Positions 38,801 to 50,690 of a DNA stretch of 60,000 nucleotides are shown here, piece by piece (the stretch's first letter is position 1; the number at the start of each line of letters is the position of its first letter). The notes beneath the pieces were generated by a model, which ran no database searches, was not told the DNA's origin, and worked only from the letters and a program-made list of their open reading frames with translations. The translations under genes were made by a program, and so were the position numbers. Origin of the DNA: Membranipora membranacea (taxonomy: Eukaryota > Bryozoa > Gymnolaemata > Cheilostomatida > Membraniporidae); assembly GCA_914767715.1 (NCBI GenBank), contig OU612075.1:13208001-13268000 (forward strand). The letters are read 5' to 3'.

Positions 38801-41800
38801 CTCTTATTTACCCTTGGTTGTTCTTGTTGAACACAGCACTGCTTTACCATCACAATTTGTAAAAAAAACAAATATGCTAAATACTATGTAGATTACATCC
38901 AGGGACTTCCTTGGTCAATAACATATGTGATGTGTGCAGCTAGTTTGTGAGCTTGTCTGGGCAAACAATTATTTTGTTTTTAGGTTTTGATGGATAATGC
39001 ACTCAGTATTCAGATGATTGTGGTTGAAAGCTGGCCACAAAGTCAACCACTGTAATATTGTCTAGGCTCTGCTTATTTGTTGTTTGCAATAATACTATTA
39101 AGTCACATGCCTTGGCCACGAGCTTTCCACGCTTTCAGACCCAGCAAAATACTAGATTGTCACATAAATTTCATGCAACTTTTCTGTTACGAAATACCGG
39201 TCTACTCTGTACTCAAATTGTCTTTCGTAACAAAAATTTCAAGATGTGCAAATAGCCACAAACAACAGAGAGCCACACAAAAAACAGATTTTATTATATA
39301 CTTCCCCGTTACCTAACCAGTGCCAGATGATGACCCCATCCAATGAAGGCATAGCCATGGTAGATCATGGTAGCCTTATTATTACATTATTTTTTGCAGA
39401 TGTTGATGCCAACACCAACATGTAGAGCTGTGATAATTATGGGCTCAGCCAGTGATAAGGAATGGGGTCACAGTATCTCTAATGCTTGTTCTAAGTTTGG
39501 AGTACCTTCGGAAATAAGAGTCTCATCAGCACACAAGGGAACAAATGAAACACTGTCCATCGTCAGGAAATATGAGGGTATGTCCTAAAAGTGATAGGAT
39601 ATAATAAAAGTCATGGGATACAAAGGATTACATTCATAGCATTTAGGGCAATATCTGGCATTTCTTCAAAACCTCCTGTTGAAGACATCACCTTTGTAGG
39701 GCCTAGAGATTGTACATTGGGCCCTACATTAATAATAAAAGTTGTCACCATTCTAGGTAAACTTAAGGGTTCCCCAGCTTCTCATTATTGATGATACTTT
39801 GCCTGCTCTCATTTTATTTACTCTATTGATGATTACAGGTGATGGACTACCTACAGTATTTATAGCAGTAGCCGGTAGAAGTAATGGACTAGGTCCAGTC
39901 ATGTCTGGTAACACTGTGTACCCTGTGATTAACTGCCCTCCTAAATCTGACGCTTGGGGCGCTCATGATGTCTGGTCATCTCTCAGAATGCCATCAGGTA
40001 TGAATAGTTAAAAAATTCCCTTTGTGCATTGCTAACTGGAATTCCCGAGAAGGTCGGGTCAATCTCATGTTGAACTGATCTCCTCATGAATTCAAGAAAA
40101 TTGCATCATGGGATACTTAGGAGCATGGCCTATTGAGTCATAGTTGTGGTAGATATCATTTGACATATCAGCTGTTTTAAGAGAAATGCAGCTGAAGATC
40201 ACCATGACACTAATACATAGTGTTGAGCCAATATAAGATGATCACCAAGCAAGAAATTTCAGTATTTCTATCGATTGTGATTATAGGAGTTGCCTACCTT
40301 CATTAATACAATGGGAGACAACTTGATTAACTAAATTATTGACATGTGTTGGGATGCAAGTAATCAGGTGCAGTCAGTGCTTGTTTAGGCGCTGCGCTGT
40401 GGTGGCGTTCTATTAGCAACCACATCTCAGCCAGTTATTGTGGATGTTGTTGATAATGAAATTCCACTTCCAGCAATTCAGGCAAAGTTCAATCTCTTAC
40501 ACTAAAGCAGTGCACAATACTGCACATGATTGACAATGCAAATGAAGGTGTGTAAGGTATTGTCTGTTTAATAATGATGATAATCTTGCTTTTGCAGGCC
40601 TCGGATGTATGACCGTGATGAATGCAGATGGGGCCGCCATCGCAGCAGCCAATATTCTCGCTCTCAATGATCATAGAATCTGGGCTAAGCTGAGAGCTAA
40701 ACAACTAAACACATGGATTGGGCTAAAGGCTGATGATAAGAAAATCAGGGGTGGCTGTTAACCTAATACATGAAACCGTGTGAGCAATCTCAAACAACTA
40801 TTTAGTTAGTTTTTCTGCAGTAAAGTGTGATTGTCCTATGTCTCATCTTTGCAATACTAGCAATTAACCGCCTTCAAGTACAACAGAACATATTCTATAT
40901 CATTGCCAACTTTGTGAAAATCTCAATTTGTAGTTCTATACTACAGTCATCTCATTCTGAAACTTTTCTATAAAATGCCAAAGGTAGCTACTGAGCAACA
41001 TCTTGTGTTTTACTGCATGATTTGTGCACAACAATTATTTTCTCTCACCAAACTGTCTATTCTCAATCCCTGTAAAAAAAAATTCACCAAGAATGTTAAT
41101 AAATTAAACTTGGATAATCATACACTTATTGGTATAAATTGTTGTGTTTTTTCACAATCAAATGATGAATCTGTGGCATAGGGGTATTGATTAAAAGTAC
41201 ACTATTACTTTTATAAAGACACATGTACATTTAGGGATTGTATCTCAATGTTGTGTCGTGACAGTCCAGTCTGTTTTACAAACACCGCCTAAATAACTTG
41301 TGATGAACACTGGGCACTTAGACATAGCTATATTGCAAGCTTGTTCATGTCCTCTTATTTACTATTTATTGGCAAAGAAAAATCACTCGATTGTGTAACA
41401 CAAATTGAGCTTTGATTGACAAGAAAATGATTGAGACCTGCTCAATAAGGTCTCAGTAAAATTCTGTTCTTTTCTAATATGCTACAGAAAGATAAAGTAG
41501 AGGTTTGTCACATCACAACACAGAGCCTTTCTTTTTATGATTCTTGATTCCTAGCCTTTTCTATGGTCCTTTCTTGAATCTCACAGATAACGTATAACTG
41601 GCAATCCGTGTTTTATCAACCCAAGAGAGACGTATCTAACAATAAGAGGTACACAATCAACAGAATGAAAATAGTAGATTGCTGTGTCTATGTAGTCATG
41701 TTTCTCCTTTTAATCTGCGTACAGTTGGGGTTAGTGTCTCCTCCAGCTGGGGGCTGTCTAGTGGGGAGGGGGCAAGAGTCCAGGGGCTCCGACTGTGTTA

Positions 41801-44800
41801 GACACAAAGCACTGAAATCAGTGAGATGGAGAGGTGTACAGTGTAGACTGTTGGTGTTCACTGCTCAGAGATGGTGTAATATTAAACTTAAGATTGAGAG
41901 GTGCCCTTTGAGGACTTGTGTGCACGCTTATTCTTCTGTATGCTCTTTGCTTTCTTTTAAATGTTGTGTTTTTCTCCTTGGAGTTTTCTCCACATTTAAC
42001 TTCATGTGGAGTTGATCTGAAAACATAATAAATATGGTGGTCAAGGGTTCAACATTTACAGATCAAAACTGAGATAACAGAACCTTATTTTAACTTGGTC
42101 ATGTAAAGCAACATATGGAATTGGTATCAGGGCATAGTCTAGTCTACAACATACTAGTTGAAAATTAAAATCTATCAAAATAGTGCAGATTTTCTAACAT
42201 AGGTGGGAGCGAGTGAGCTATCTTACCTTACTAAATCTCCTGTAAGATATGAGGTAGGACAAGGTAAACAATGATAATCCTTAGAAGAGCTGACAACTCC
42301 AAACTCAACAAATCAATGAACTCGCTTTCATAGGCATTACAAGACCCTTGACAGGTTTTTTTTCAATGCTTGATGGTACTATATATTTTCGTAGTCAACA
42401 ATTCGGGAACCAATGGTAGGACAATGATGCGCCCGGGATTCATGCTATACAATCTGTCAGAATCTAGATACAAAATGAGCTGGTAAACTCACCGTGCTGT
42501 ATATATATCACCGGTGGGTAATCTGAGCGTTCTGTCACTTCTCCTTCCTCCAGTAGATGGCGCTGTCTGCGGCGGGGAGTCGTCCACAGTCAGCCCCTTG
42601 TACTTTGATAACCAGCCTTCATTACCCAATTGAGAAGAAAGAGATGATGGATATATGGGTGTCTTCAGTGTCACCCTTTGACCTTGAGGTGATAGTCTAC
42701 AGTACGCCTTCACTGTCTGCACTTCTGTTGAAATAAGGGATTGAGATTTTTTTATGAATGCTCTGATTCAGAATTTTCAGGTTAATTTCAGGTTTTCTTT
42801 GGCCAACAAGTAAGTTACAGAGATAATGTAAATGTTTCTGCGCTGGACGCGATCATTGGTGGTTTTTTGAAATAACATTTACAATATATAGCTCGAGCTA
42901 TTCTCTGTGACCATTAAGCATTCTTACCTTTCGGATGTAAAGCAAATTGACTCATAAGTAGTTCAGAGTCTGTTCGTGGAAAGCCGATGAATACTGTATC
43001 GTCTTCATAGAGGTCGCCGATAGAATAGACTTCACACATTGATATCCTATGTTAAAAAACTTAATGATTATTTATCACAGTTTCTCGCAACAAATCTTGT
43101 TTGTGATCACTAAACACACACCAAATACAAATCAGAGTGAAATAAAAGAAGTAAATTCAGAGGAATTACAAGACTTTATTGTTTTGTGAGATCATGCCTT
43201 GCCTGGGATATCAACTTCAGCACTAGTTGTTAGAAATTTCTTGTTTCTTAAATCTAATTGTTGTATTTTCTTTTTTTGTGATTTTCAGATACTCAACTTA
43301 CATTTATGTAACTTATCATAAATGCTGTTGAAAATTGAAAATTATGAATTGTTGGTCTCCATGCAAGTTAATAGGAGAAGGAGATTGTAATCGTGTCCAC
43401 TTACGCGCCATATAGACTAGTAACAGGATTGTGTGGGGAGAGTATGTCACTGACTCCCCTAAGCACCTGTCTCAGGGACTTCATGTTTCTCTGATTCAGA
43501 AATAGTTGTATGGATTTCCTTGGCCTCTCATCTCCAGCTAATACTACTGTTATCACCCTGCAAAGAATATCAGAACAAGTGTTACTTCTGCTGTTGCTGT
43601 TACAATTCACTGAAAGTTAGTTGGGCTTTACTTGAAATAGAGATTCTAGCGATATCTAGTAGTGCTCTAACATTCTGATACCTAGTTTAAACTTTTATCC
43701 CCCCAAACTGCTCTACTCTTCAAAAGACAGAACCCCCCCTCCCCATACGGCCGGAAGACTATTTATCTTTATCTAGAGAGTTGTTGAAAAGACTCCATGA
43801 TCCAAAAAGGTTTACTAGCGTACCTACTAACTAGTATGTAATATTATTGATATTCATACCGGGGAGACACATCATGAGGAATCCTCTCTGAGACGCTGTC
43901 TAAGTCTGTGATTGGAGACTCCATCCTCCTTAATCCAGTTAATGGTTCTGGTTCTTCTCCTTCCTCATCTAGAGCGTGTCCACTTATTATCTCTGCTATC
44001 CTACACTCCACTAAAGTGAGAAAACTTTTAAATATTGACTTAGACTTTAGAGTGTGTCTATCACATCTAGAAATGTTTAGGTCCTCCTCTACACTAGCAC
44101 GAGTTTGTTCCCTCTGTGAATGCGGAGGAATAACTAAAAAGCTGTGTATCGCGCCAGAGGAGCGGCGCCGTGATAACCTACGTTTGCAATACACTCCGCA
44201 CACCACAGAGGGACCAAATTGTTCTACCGCGACACAGCTATGAGACCAACTTAAAGAATGCTATGTAATATTTTTTGTTCTCTATGAATAAGCTCAGGCC
44301 AGTTGAGTATCTTGCTAATTGTTGTCATCCGATGTAACTGTTGCCTTACTAAAGCTGTGTCAAAATTTCAGATTCAAAACCATGAAATTGGAAACAAATT
44401 CAATGGTACTTCACTTCTGGACAAATTGACTAAGATCAACATGTCACTGCCATTGGATGAAAAGTGCCTTGCTCAGTTTATGGCAGCTCCCTGGTCACTT
44501 TTTAAGATTACATATACATCTAGGATGCAACATGGTTTTAGTATGCTGGCACTGGCTAGCTGTGATTTGATCTATGCTCGGAAATGGGTGTTGGAAATAG
44601 ATTCTCTCAAACTCACAATCTTCCTCAAAGCTGTCTGAGGTTGTGAGTCTTCTGATTCTTGCATTCTTAGATGTTCTGGGTCTGTAACGTTTACTTAAAT
44701 TATCGAGACCATCTCTTCTCATAAAGATTCCTGTCAGCTCTACAAAACAACCACGGAGGTATATCATAATAGTTGAGCATTTTTATAATTAAAAATGTTT

Positions 44801-45531
44801 ATTTATTGGTTTCAATTAAGTATGTCAACAACGGAAAGAGCCATCTTGAACTTTTGAACCTCATAAAACCCCATGAGAAATAAACCAGACCAAATTTTAA
44901 ACATGACTAGAATATCAATAGAAATTGGTTTATGAATTTCTTCAACAATCTTGAGAGACTGCTTGGTTTCTTCTAGAACGGATGTCTGACTTATTCTCTA
45001 AGCACCTCATAGGATAAGTGAGCCAACCAATTAATTTTGTAGTTTTAAATGGATATTCACATACCTCTCCTATCACCAGGTATTTTGTCGAACAGAGTAA
45101 CCTCCCCTGTCGGGTCGAGTGTTCCCCTGGATTGTCCCCACTCTCCGACATCAAGCAGATCTGTGATTGATCGCTCAAACTTTGCGTATCTGGCTGGGCT
45201 TACTGAGTTAATACTGCTGTATCCTGATGGTGTGCCTGCTGGTACTCTCAGCTAGAATATAGATAGTACTTTGATAGATCACACAGTTAATTACAATCAC
45301 ACTCCTCTTCTTAGATTGTTTCTAGTTTCTCATGGAATCTTCCTATCCGAATGAATCATGAATAGTGTCAGCGCATTCTATTTCCGAAAACTAGATATAC
45401 AAACATTAGTAAATGAGTCAGGCCTGAACCTAGGGTGTTGCTATGTAAAATATGAAATGTACCTTATACTTTGTTGCTCTGCGACATGACAACAGCTGAC
45501 CCTCTGAGAAAACACTTGGTCGTGGCTGCAT
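29836..45531 (-). CDS. Doublecortin-like domain protein with FAIM-like C-terminus, 10 exons
   Basis: Exons (5' to 3' on the minus strand): 45463-45531, 45065-45251, 44617-44739, 43860-44010, 43405-43557, 42928-43046, 42493-42724, 31099-31217, 30555-30604, 29836-29985. Total 1353 bp and 450 aa, with every phase compatible and an in-frame stop upstream of the ATG. Residues ~177-250 resemble a doublecortin (ubiquitin-like, tubulin-binding) domain: [18 protein letters not shown], then SLYGA, then [18 protein letters not shown]. The last ~90 residues ([23 protein letters not shown], final [12 protein letters not shown]) resemble the second beta-domain of Fas apoptotic inhibitory molecule. The N-terminal ~170 residues are not recognised. 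Intron 7 (31218-42492, 11.3 kb) contains PAICS on the other strand. Because that join rests only on phase and splice sites, two separate genes cannot be excluded. A microtubule-related role is inferred, not shown. Confidence 0.68.
30268..30297. repeat. CAG/CGG trinucleotide run
   Basis: About ten CAG/CGG-type triplets with interruptions, in the last intron of the doublecortin-like gene. Confidence 0.85.
31218..35159. other. Distal part of the large intron of the doublecortin-like gene, downstream of nothing recognised
   Basis: This is intronic on the minus strand and upstream of PAICS on the plus strand. The longest open frames (31682-32044 plus, 33019-33297 minus) show no recognisable domain and no good pair of splice sites. 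No gene is called. The PAICS promoter probably lies at the right end. Confidence 0.4.
35161..35512 (-). mobile_element. SINE/MITE-like element with terminal inverted repeats and a tRNA-like core, copy 2
   Basis: This is the better preserved copy of the element at 2618-2959, in the opposite orientation. The ends carry the inverted motif CATTCACTATGGTTCCATG. On the minus strand a tRNA-Ser/Leu-like segment (about 35274-35362) has GGCTGAATGGTTAGCGC and, downstream, GGGGTTCAAGTCCC. These are intact A- and B-box patterns. The internal palindrome around GGTTAGAATCCA is also kept (about 35209-35241). It lies about 270 bp upstream of the PAICS start codon. Confidence 0.8.
35783..40761 (+). CDS. PAICS: Bifunctional SAICAR synthetase / AIR carboxylase, 8 exons
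   Basis: Cytosolic enzyme of de novo purine synthesis. It carboxylates AIR to CAIR and then joins aspartate to form SAICAR using ATP. Exons: 35783-35910, 36260-36336, 36894-37072, 37656-37860, 38295-38464, 39400-39577, 39839-39997, 40598-40761. Total 1260 bp and 419 aa, close to the usual ~425 aa, with all phases consistent. The synthetase domain (~1-255) shows [48 protein letters not shown] and [16 protein letters not shown]. The carboxylase domain (~260-419) shows [46 protein letters not shown] and [14 protein letters not shown]. The start is [16 protein letters not shown], as expected for the family. The whole gene lies inside intron 7 of the doublecortin-like gene and is transcribed in the opposite direction. 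Confidence 0.97.
37384..37421. repeat. Perfect 16-bp hairpin in PAICS intron 3
   Basis: Arms 37384-37399 and 37406-37421 are exact inverted repeats around a 6-base loop. It is a strong but short stem, and its AT content limits interpretation. Confidence 0.85.
40762..42492. other. PAICS 3' region within the host intron
   Basis: This holds the PAICS 3' UTR, with a possible AATAAA at 41098-41103. A G-rich block near 41742-41800 resembles the one at 15733-15795. The 41608-42015 open frame runs through this repeat and is not considered a gene. Confidence 0.4.
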
Positions 45532-47541
45532 CCTCTCCTTGCCAGTGTTTTACTTCTTTCAAGTTTGAGATACTTATTTGTTTTACCTCTAGCCGTTGTT
45601 GTGAGGTGTCATGTTGACAATTTACAGAATCTTTACATGTGGGACAGCGCCAGGTACAATCAAATAATAGCGATATGAAGAATATAAAGATGTTGATTGA
45701 TTAATCAGTGAGCGTCATGAAAAGATATTGATACTCTTTTCAGTCTCGTCAATAAGAGCTAATTGTTTGTAAAGTTTGAAAAGTTCAAATCTGGCAGCGC
45801 ACCATTTATTGGATAACTTGCATAATAAGCAGCAGCCCTATACAAGGGCTTTCTTTAGCAATTTGACGGGTCAATAGTATTCTAAAAATCTATAAAACAC
45901 TCCATCATTGTCAGGTATCCGGTTTTTCTGTGTTGTTTACTTCCAATTTCCTCTTATAAGTTTGCTGTTGGGGTTATGTCAGCGTTCCTATTACAAACAA
46001 GAGTCTAATATTTGCATTACAGTTTAATCTGTTTAAACCTGAGCTGTAACTTAGGATCTGGTTAACACTAGCGAGTTTCTGGATATTTTATTCATTTATG
46101 CTATTTGTTTTCACACGTTGAGCTTTTTGTGTTTCGAAGATAAATAGCACAGTAAACAGTTAACCAAATATCACAAAGGCAGCCTGACATCACAGATCAA
46201 GGATTTATATCCCTATTGTGTGTTGACATCATAGCGGAAAGTATTTATATGCTTAAATCTAGAAATTGACAACCAAAAGTTTATATACTACAATATCATT
46301 TATAGGACAACCATATATGATACTTTTTTATATGACAATGCTCAATATCTTATACCAGATGATGTTTGGTTCTTACTGTAATGTTATTATTATTTTAAAA
46401 TTAATTTTCTTATATTATACTTGTATATATTTCAGTGTGCTGTGTGTATATTGTGTAATATTATTCATGATACATGGAACCTCAAAACTAAGTTCAAAAT
46501 TATTGCAGAGAAGGAATCATAAAAAATTTGAACCGCTGTTCATGGCAGAGGATAAAATATAAGATCTCTTGGCCTCTAGGTCTCAAACTTTATTTAGTAG
46601 AACAATTCATTTGCCCTGCCCCTGTGGTAAATGTAGATTAAACCAGTACCTATCTACATCGATTAAGTCTTGACAACTCACTTCTGGCAGCATGATATTG
46701 TACAGAAGTCCAATGGGTTCTGAGACAGTATTTGTAGCGATTTAGTAATGCCGGAATGCATGAAATTCAGGAAATATAATTGAAAATGATATGATAGGAG
46801 TTGTCCTCACATACTGAGAGAGAACACAATATACTATTAAGTGAATACATGGCATCAGGGAGGGTGGCATGGCTGTAGATGGAGTTATTATTTGGAATGG
46901 ACCGCACCTGTTTATGGCAGGATGGGGAAGGGAGAGAAATGATCTAAGAAATAATTGGTTCAAGCAAGAAATCAATTAAACTGATTGCAGATAGACTTAT
47001 TTATATTTTGCAATTATAAATAGACAACTTCAAAACTGATTTCAACCGAAATAAGTTAAAGAAAAAAACTAAAGAGCATTTTGCAGCAACAGTACATCAA
47101 GGGGTGTGCATACTTCTCCCTCTACCAGCATCTTATCTTTTTTAACCTTGAGGTCATGGTGAGCTTGTCTCTCAACCAACTATGGTGGATAACTCAACTG
47201 TCACCAAGTAACTCCTTTTTATGCTGACTATACAAACTACCTACCTGATAATTTTAAGCTGCGAGAAGAGGAAAAAACTTCCATTTTCCACAACGTAAGC
47301 ACAGAACAAGGAGCTGAATCTGATAAAACCACCCAAAGCCAAGTGGAACATTTATTCTAGTACAAGGCATGACTAGCCCTGCTAATATTCTTCAAATCTT
47401 TTTCTATTTTGACATTTTTTTACACATCATGACAACGTGATAAACATTGCAAGTTTGATGTTTTTATTTAGGAAAACATCTCATGTAACTTCAAACCTGT
47501 TTGCTTGGTTGTCAGCTGTGTTAACAGTTCAGTTAGTAACA
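45532..47541. other. Upstream region of the doublecortin-like gene
   Basis: This should hold its 5' UTR and promoter. No splice-supported exon is visible. Several AT-rich open frames (for example 46266-46562) have no coding character. Confidence 0.4.
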
Positions 47542-48330
47542 TTATCGGTGACGATCTTCTTTCCCGCTTAGTTCCTCAGCCGCCTGCTCCTCCGATTCCC
47601 TTTTCTACAAAATACCTACAATGTGACTAAGCATCCCATCGGATTTCATCAAAATTTGTCAGGCAGCCAAAATTTGAAGTTTAATCCACCTCCACTCATC
47701 TCATTACACTGTGACAATACTGATGATTGCAGCATTACAGGTGCAACTCAGGATGCATGAAAGATCTGCTGCGCTTTTGCTAGAATTCAGAGTTGCCCCA
47801 CTTTGCTTCGATCAACCCAGCAATGGTATATAGCTTCATTGAACTAATTAGAACCGCATATATGTGATTGCTACGGTACGTCTTTTCCATGTGAAGGAAG
47901 AATCATTTGGGAAGGGTTTTTTATTGCATTAACAACAACCCTGCTCCTCACCTAACTATGTCAAGCTAGAATACTTGAAATTTAGAGCACAGATCAGCTG
48001 ATTTGGAAAATTGTGGTTGATTGCGACAATTGTGAAAATTGCGACATTTGTGGTCAAGACATCCCCTCTTGAGTAAGTCCACAAATTTATCACTATGAAC
48101 TGTATTCGCTGATCTTTGTTGCCAGGTTTCTTCGATGAATAGTATGTTCTCATATCAATCTCTATTTATGAGCTACAGTGTAGAATTTGTCTGTTCCACT
48201 ATCAGCCAGTGTATAATCGGTATAAAGCTGAACACCATCCATAAGAGACATTCAATAATAATGTTACTCTGAATGTTGCTCGTGTTTATTTTCAGGGACT
48301 GCAGCGATGACAAGATTTGCAAAAGCTGGT
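47180..48330. repeat. Diverged dispersed repeat, copy A
   Basis: Several blocks recur in the same order further right at 49088-50690. These are the AGTAACTxCTTTTxATGCTGA block, the AGCCAAGTG block, CACATCATGA, TCAGGCAGCCAAAA, and a TATTTTCAGG...ATGACAAGA block. The similarity is patchy and old. Confidence 0.4.
47542..47604 (-). CDS. Possible orphan terminal exon (21 codons)
   Basis: On the minus strand a TTTTGTAG acceptor is followed by KRESEEQAAEELSGKEDRHR and a stop. Composition is coding-like, with charged helical residues and few AT-rich codons compared with its surroundings. No partner exon with matching phase was found. Chance cannot be excluded. Confidence 0.25.
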   Translation of the reverse strand, partial: KRESEEQAAEELSGKEDRHR

Positions 48331-49087
48331 CGTTCTGTTTGTTTATATCCATTGGCAGGCTAATATAACTCTTTGAGAGTGCAATAAACTGTTCATAAAA
48401 GTTTATAATCAACATTAATTATTTTGTTGTTTACTTCAATGGTGTCTAAATAACATAGACTCTGTGAGCTGGGCTGTGCGATACTGATGGCCAATTCTTC
48501 CCTCAGTATTTTAAATCTATGACTTCTATCTAAGCAAGGTCAAACAATAAAAAGACAGAAGACTTCTTAAACTAGTAAGAAAAATATCAGGTGTGGAAGT
48601 GGAAATAGTAAAAAATCACATCTTATGCTAGAAATATATATATACTTTTTATTGGCAACCAAAGACATCTCATTGGGAATGTTTTGCACTCAGTGCCAGA
48701 AAGAAAATAGAAAAAAAAAGGAAGAAATATTGAAATTGTTTCTATGGAAATCCAGTACTAAACTGTTTGTCTGGGTATTGAAAATACCCGAGCTTACATT
48801 CTCTCTATGTAATTACGTTCGATTAATTTGAATACTGCTACTGTTAGTCAGAGTGGTAAATTTTTTGTTTTCGCACCCAAATAAATACAACCAATCACAT
48901 TAGTTTCTTTACCCAGTCGTTGCTAGTTACCTTTAATTGGGTTCAGCTGTAAGCCTGAACTACTGCTACCTTATTGCTTGTTGTACCAGCATATAAATAC
49001 AACTGAGAAAATACCATTATGCCTTAAAATTTCATTATCTGAAATACACCCAGCATAAATTTCCCTCTAACAGCAGAACTTGTGTAT

Positions 49088-50690
49088 GGAATGTTAAAAA
49101 ATCAATCAACTCTTGCCCAGTAACTACTTTTAATGCTGATTACACCAAATGTCATCGACATTTTTAGGCAGAAAAAAGCTAGAATTTCTTTCTACACAAC
49201 ACACACAGCACAAAGGGCTAAATATGAGATCTCAGCTCTAAGCCGAGTGAAATATATTTCTAAAACAAGGCAGAAATACAAGCTACAACATTTATTTTAC
49301 TCATTATCATAATCTAATATACTTCTAACCGTTCATGTTTTTTTCACATCATGAAAAACAAGGGTGGAGTGGATGACAATAAATGTATTATATACACATC
49401 TATATTTCTATGCTTCGGTAGCTGCGTGGCTTATGGAGCTGAATAAACAGGTTTAATTTATACCATGAGCATAAGTACCACTGTCAAGTCTCATATCACT
49501 TGCTTAAGGAAGACATCAAGTGTCTTTTCTCGTTTAAATTCTGTCTATACCATTCTAGATGAGATTTGCCGCTATTCTTGATTCTGTTGTTGTGGCCAGA
49601 CTGACTGTTGTTGGTCAAATCCCAGCCCCTGGTGCTCCTATGACTCCCTGCTTTACAATGCGTAAGCAGAATCTTACAGACGCTCCCGAAGTTACAATAT
49701 ATGATCATGGTAATTTTTATGTAATGTGACACAGTTTTAAATCACTGTCAAGTCTCATATCACTTGTTTAAGGAAGACATCAAGCGTCTTTTCTCGTTTA
49801 AATTCTGTCTATACCATTCTAGATGAGATATGCCGCTATTCTTGATTCTGTTGTTGTGGCCAGACTGACTGTTGTTGGTCAAATCCCAGCCCCTGGTGCT
49901 CCTATGACTCCCTGCTTTACAATGCGTAAGCAGAATCTTACAGACGCTCCCGAAGTTACAATAAATGATCATGGTAATTTTTATGTAATGTGACACAGTT
50001 TTAAATCACTGTCAAGTCTCATATCACTTGTTTAAGGAAGACATCAAGCGTCTTTTCTCGTTTAAATTCTGTCTATACCATTCTAGATGAGATTTGCCGC
50101 TATTCTTGATTCTGTTGTTGTGGCCAGGCTGACTGTTGTTGGTCAAATCCCAGCCCCTGGTGCTCCTATGACTCCCTGCTTTACAATGCGTAAGCAGAAT
50201 CTTACAGACGCTCCCGAAGTTACAATATATGATCATGGTAATTTTTATGTAATGTGACACAGTTTTAAATCACTGTCAAGTCTCATATCACTTGTTTAAG
50301 GAAGACATCAAGCGTCTTTTCTCGTTTAAATTCTGTCTATACCATTCTAGATGAGATTTGCCGCTATTCTTGATTCTGTTGTTGTGGCCAGACTGACTGT
50401 TGTTGGTCAAATCCCAGCCCCTGGTGCTCCTATGACTCCCTGCTTTACAATGCGGAAGCAGAATCTATACAGACGCTTCCGAAGTTACAATAAATGATCA
50501 TGGTAAGTTTTATGAAATGTGACACAGTTTTAAATCACGTTAAATTATATTAACTTGAATTTCAAAAAATATATCAGGCAGCCAAAACCTTATTTAGCTT
50601 TACCCACTTTTGCCTAGCATTTTCGAAATGTTAATCTCGATGTTGTTTGCGTATATTTTCAGGTATTGGAAGCATGACAAGAGGGCAAGT
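49088..50690. repeat. Diverged dispersed repeat, copy B, containing the 264-bp array
   Basis: Same block order as 47180-48330, but with the 264-bp tandem array between the CACATCATGA and TCAGGCAGCCAAAA blocks, so copy B looks expanded. Confidence 0.4.
49479..50535. repeat. 264-bp tandem array, four copies
   Basis: Units begin at 49479, 49743, 50007 and 50271. The first three are exactly 264 bp and differ at only a few positions. The fourth has more changes near its right end. Each of the first three units contains the same 78-codon minus-strand open frame, because the period is a multiple of three. The frame lacks splice sites and family resemblance, so I treat it as a by-product of the repeat. 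The high identity points to recent expansion or homogenisation. Confidence 0.95.

Noticed and set aside
41608-42015. 135-codon plus-strand open frame
   Set aside because: It runs through a repeat-like G-rich block and a T-rich tail and shows no family resemblance.
44303-44638. 111-codon plus-strand open frame
   Set aside because: It overlaps the antisense of a well-supported exon (44617-44739) and has no domain of its own.
49496-50260. Three small protein genes of 78 aa
   Set aside because: They are the same frame in each 264-bp tandem unit, with no recognisable domain or transcript signals.
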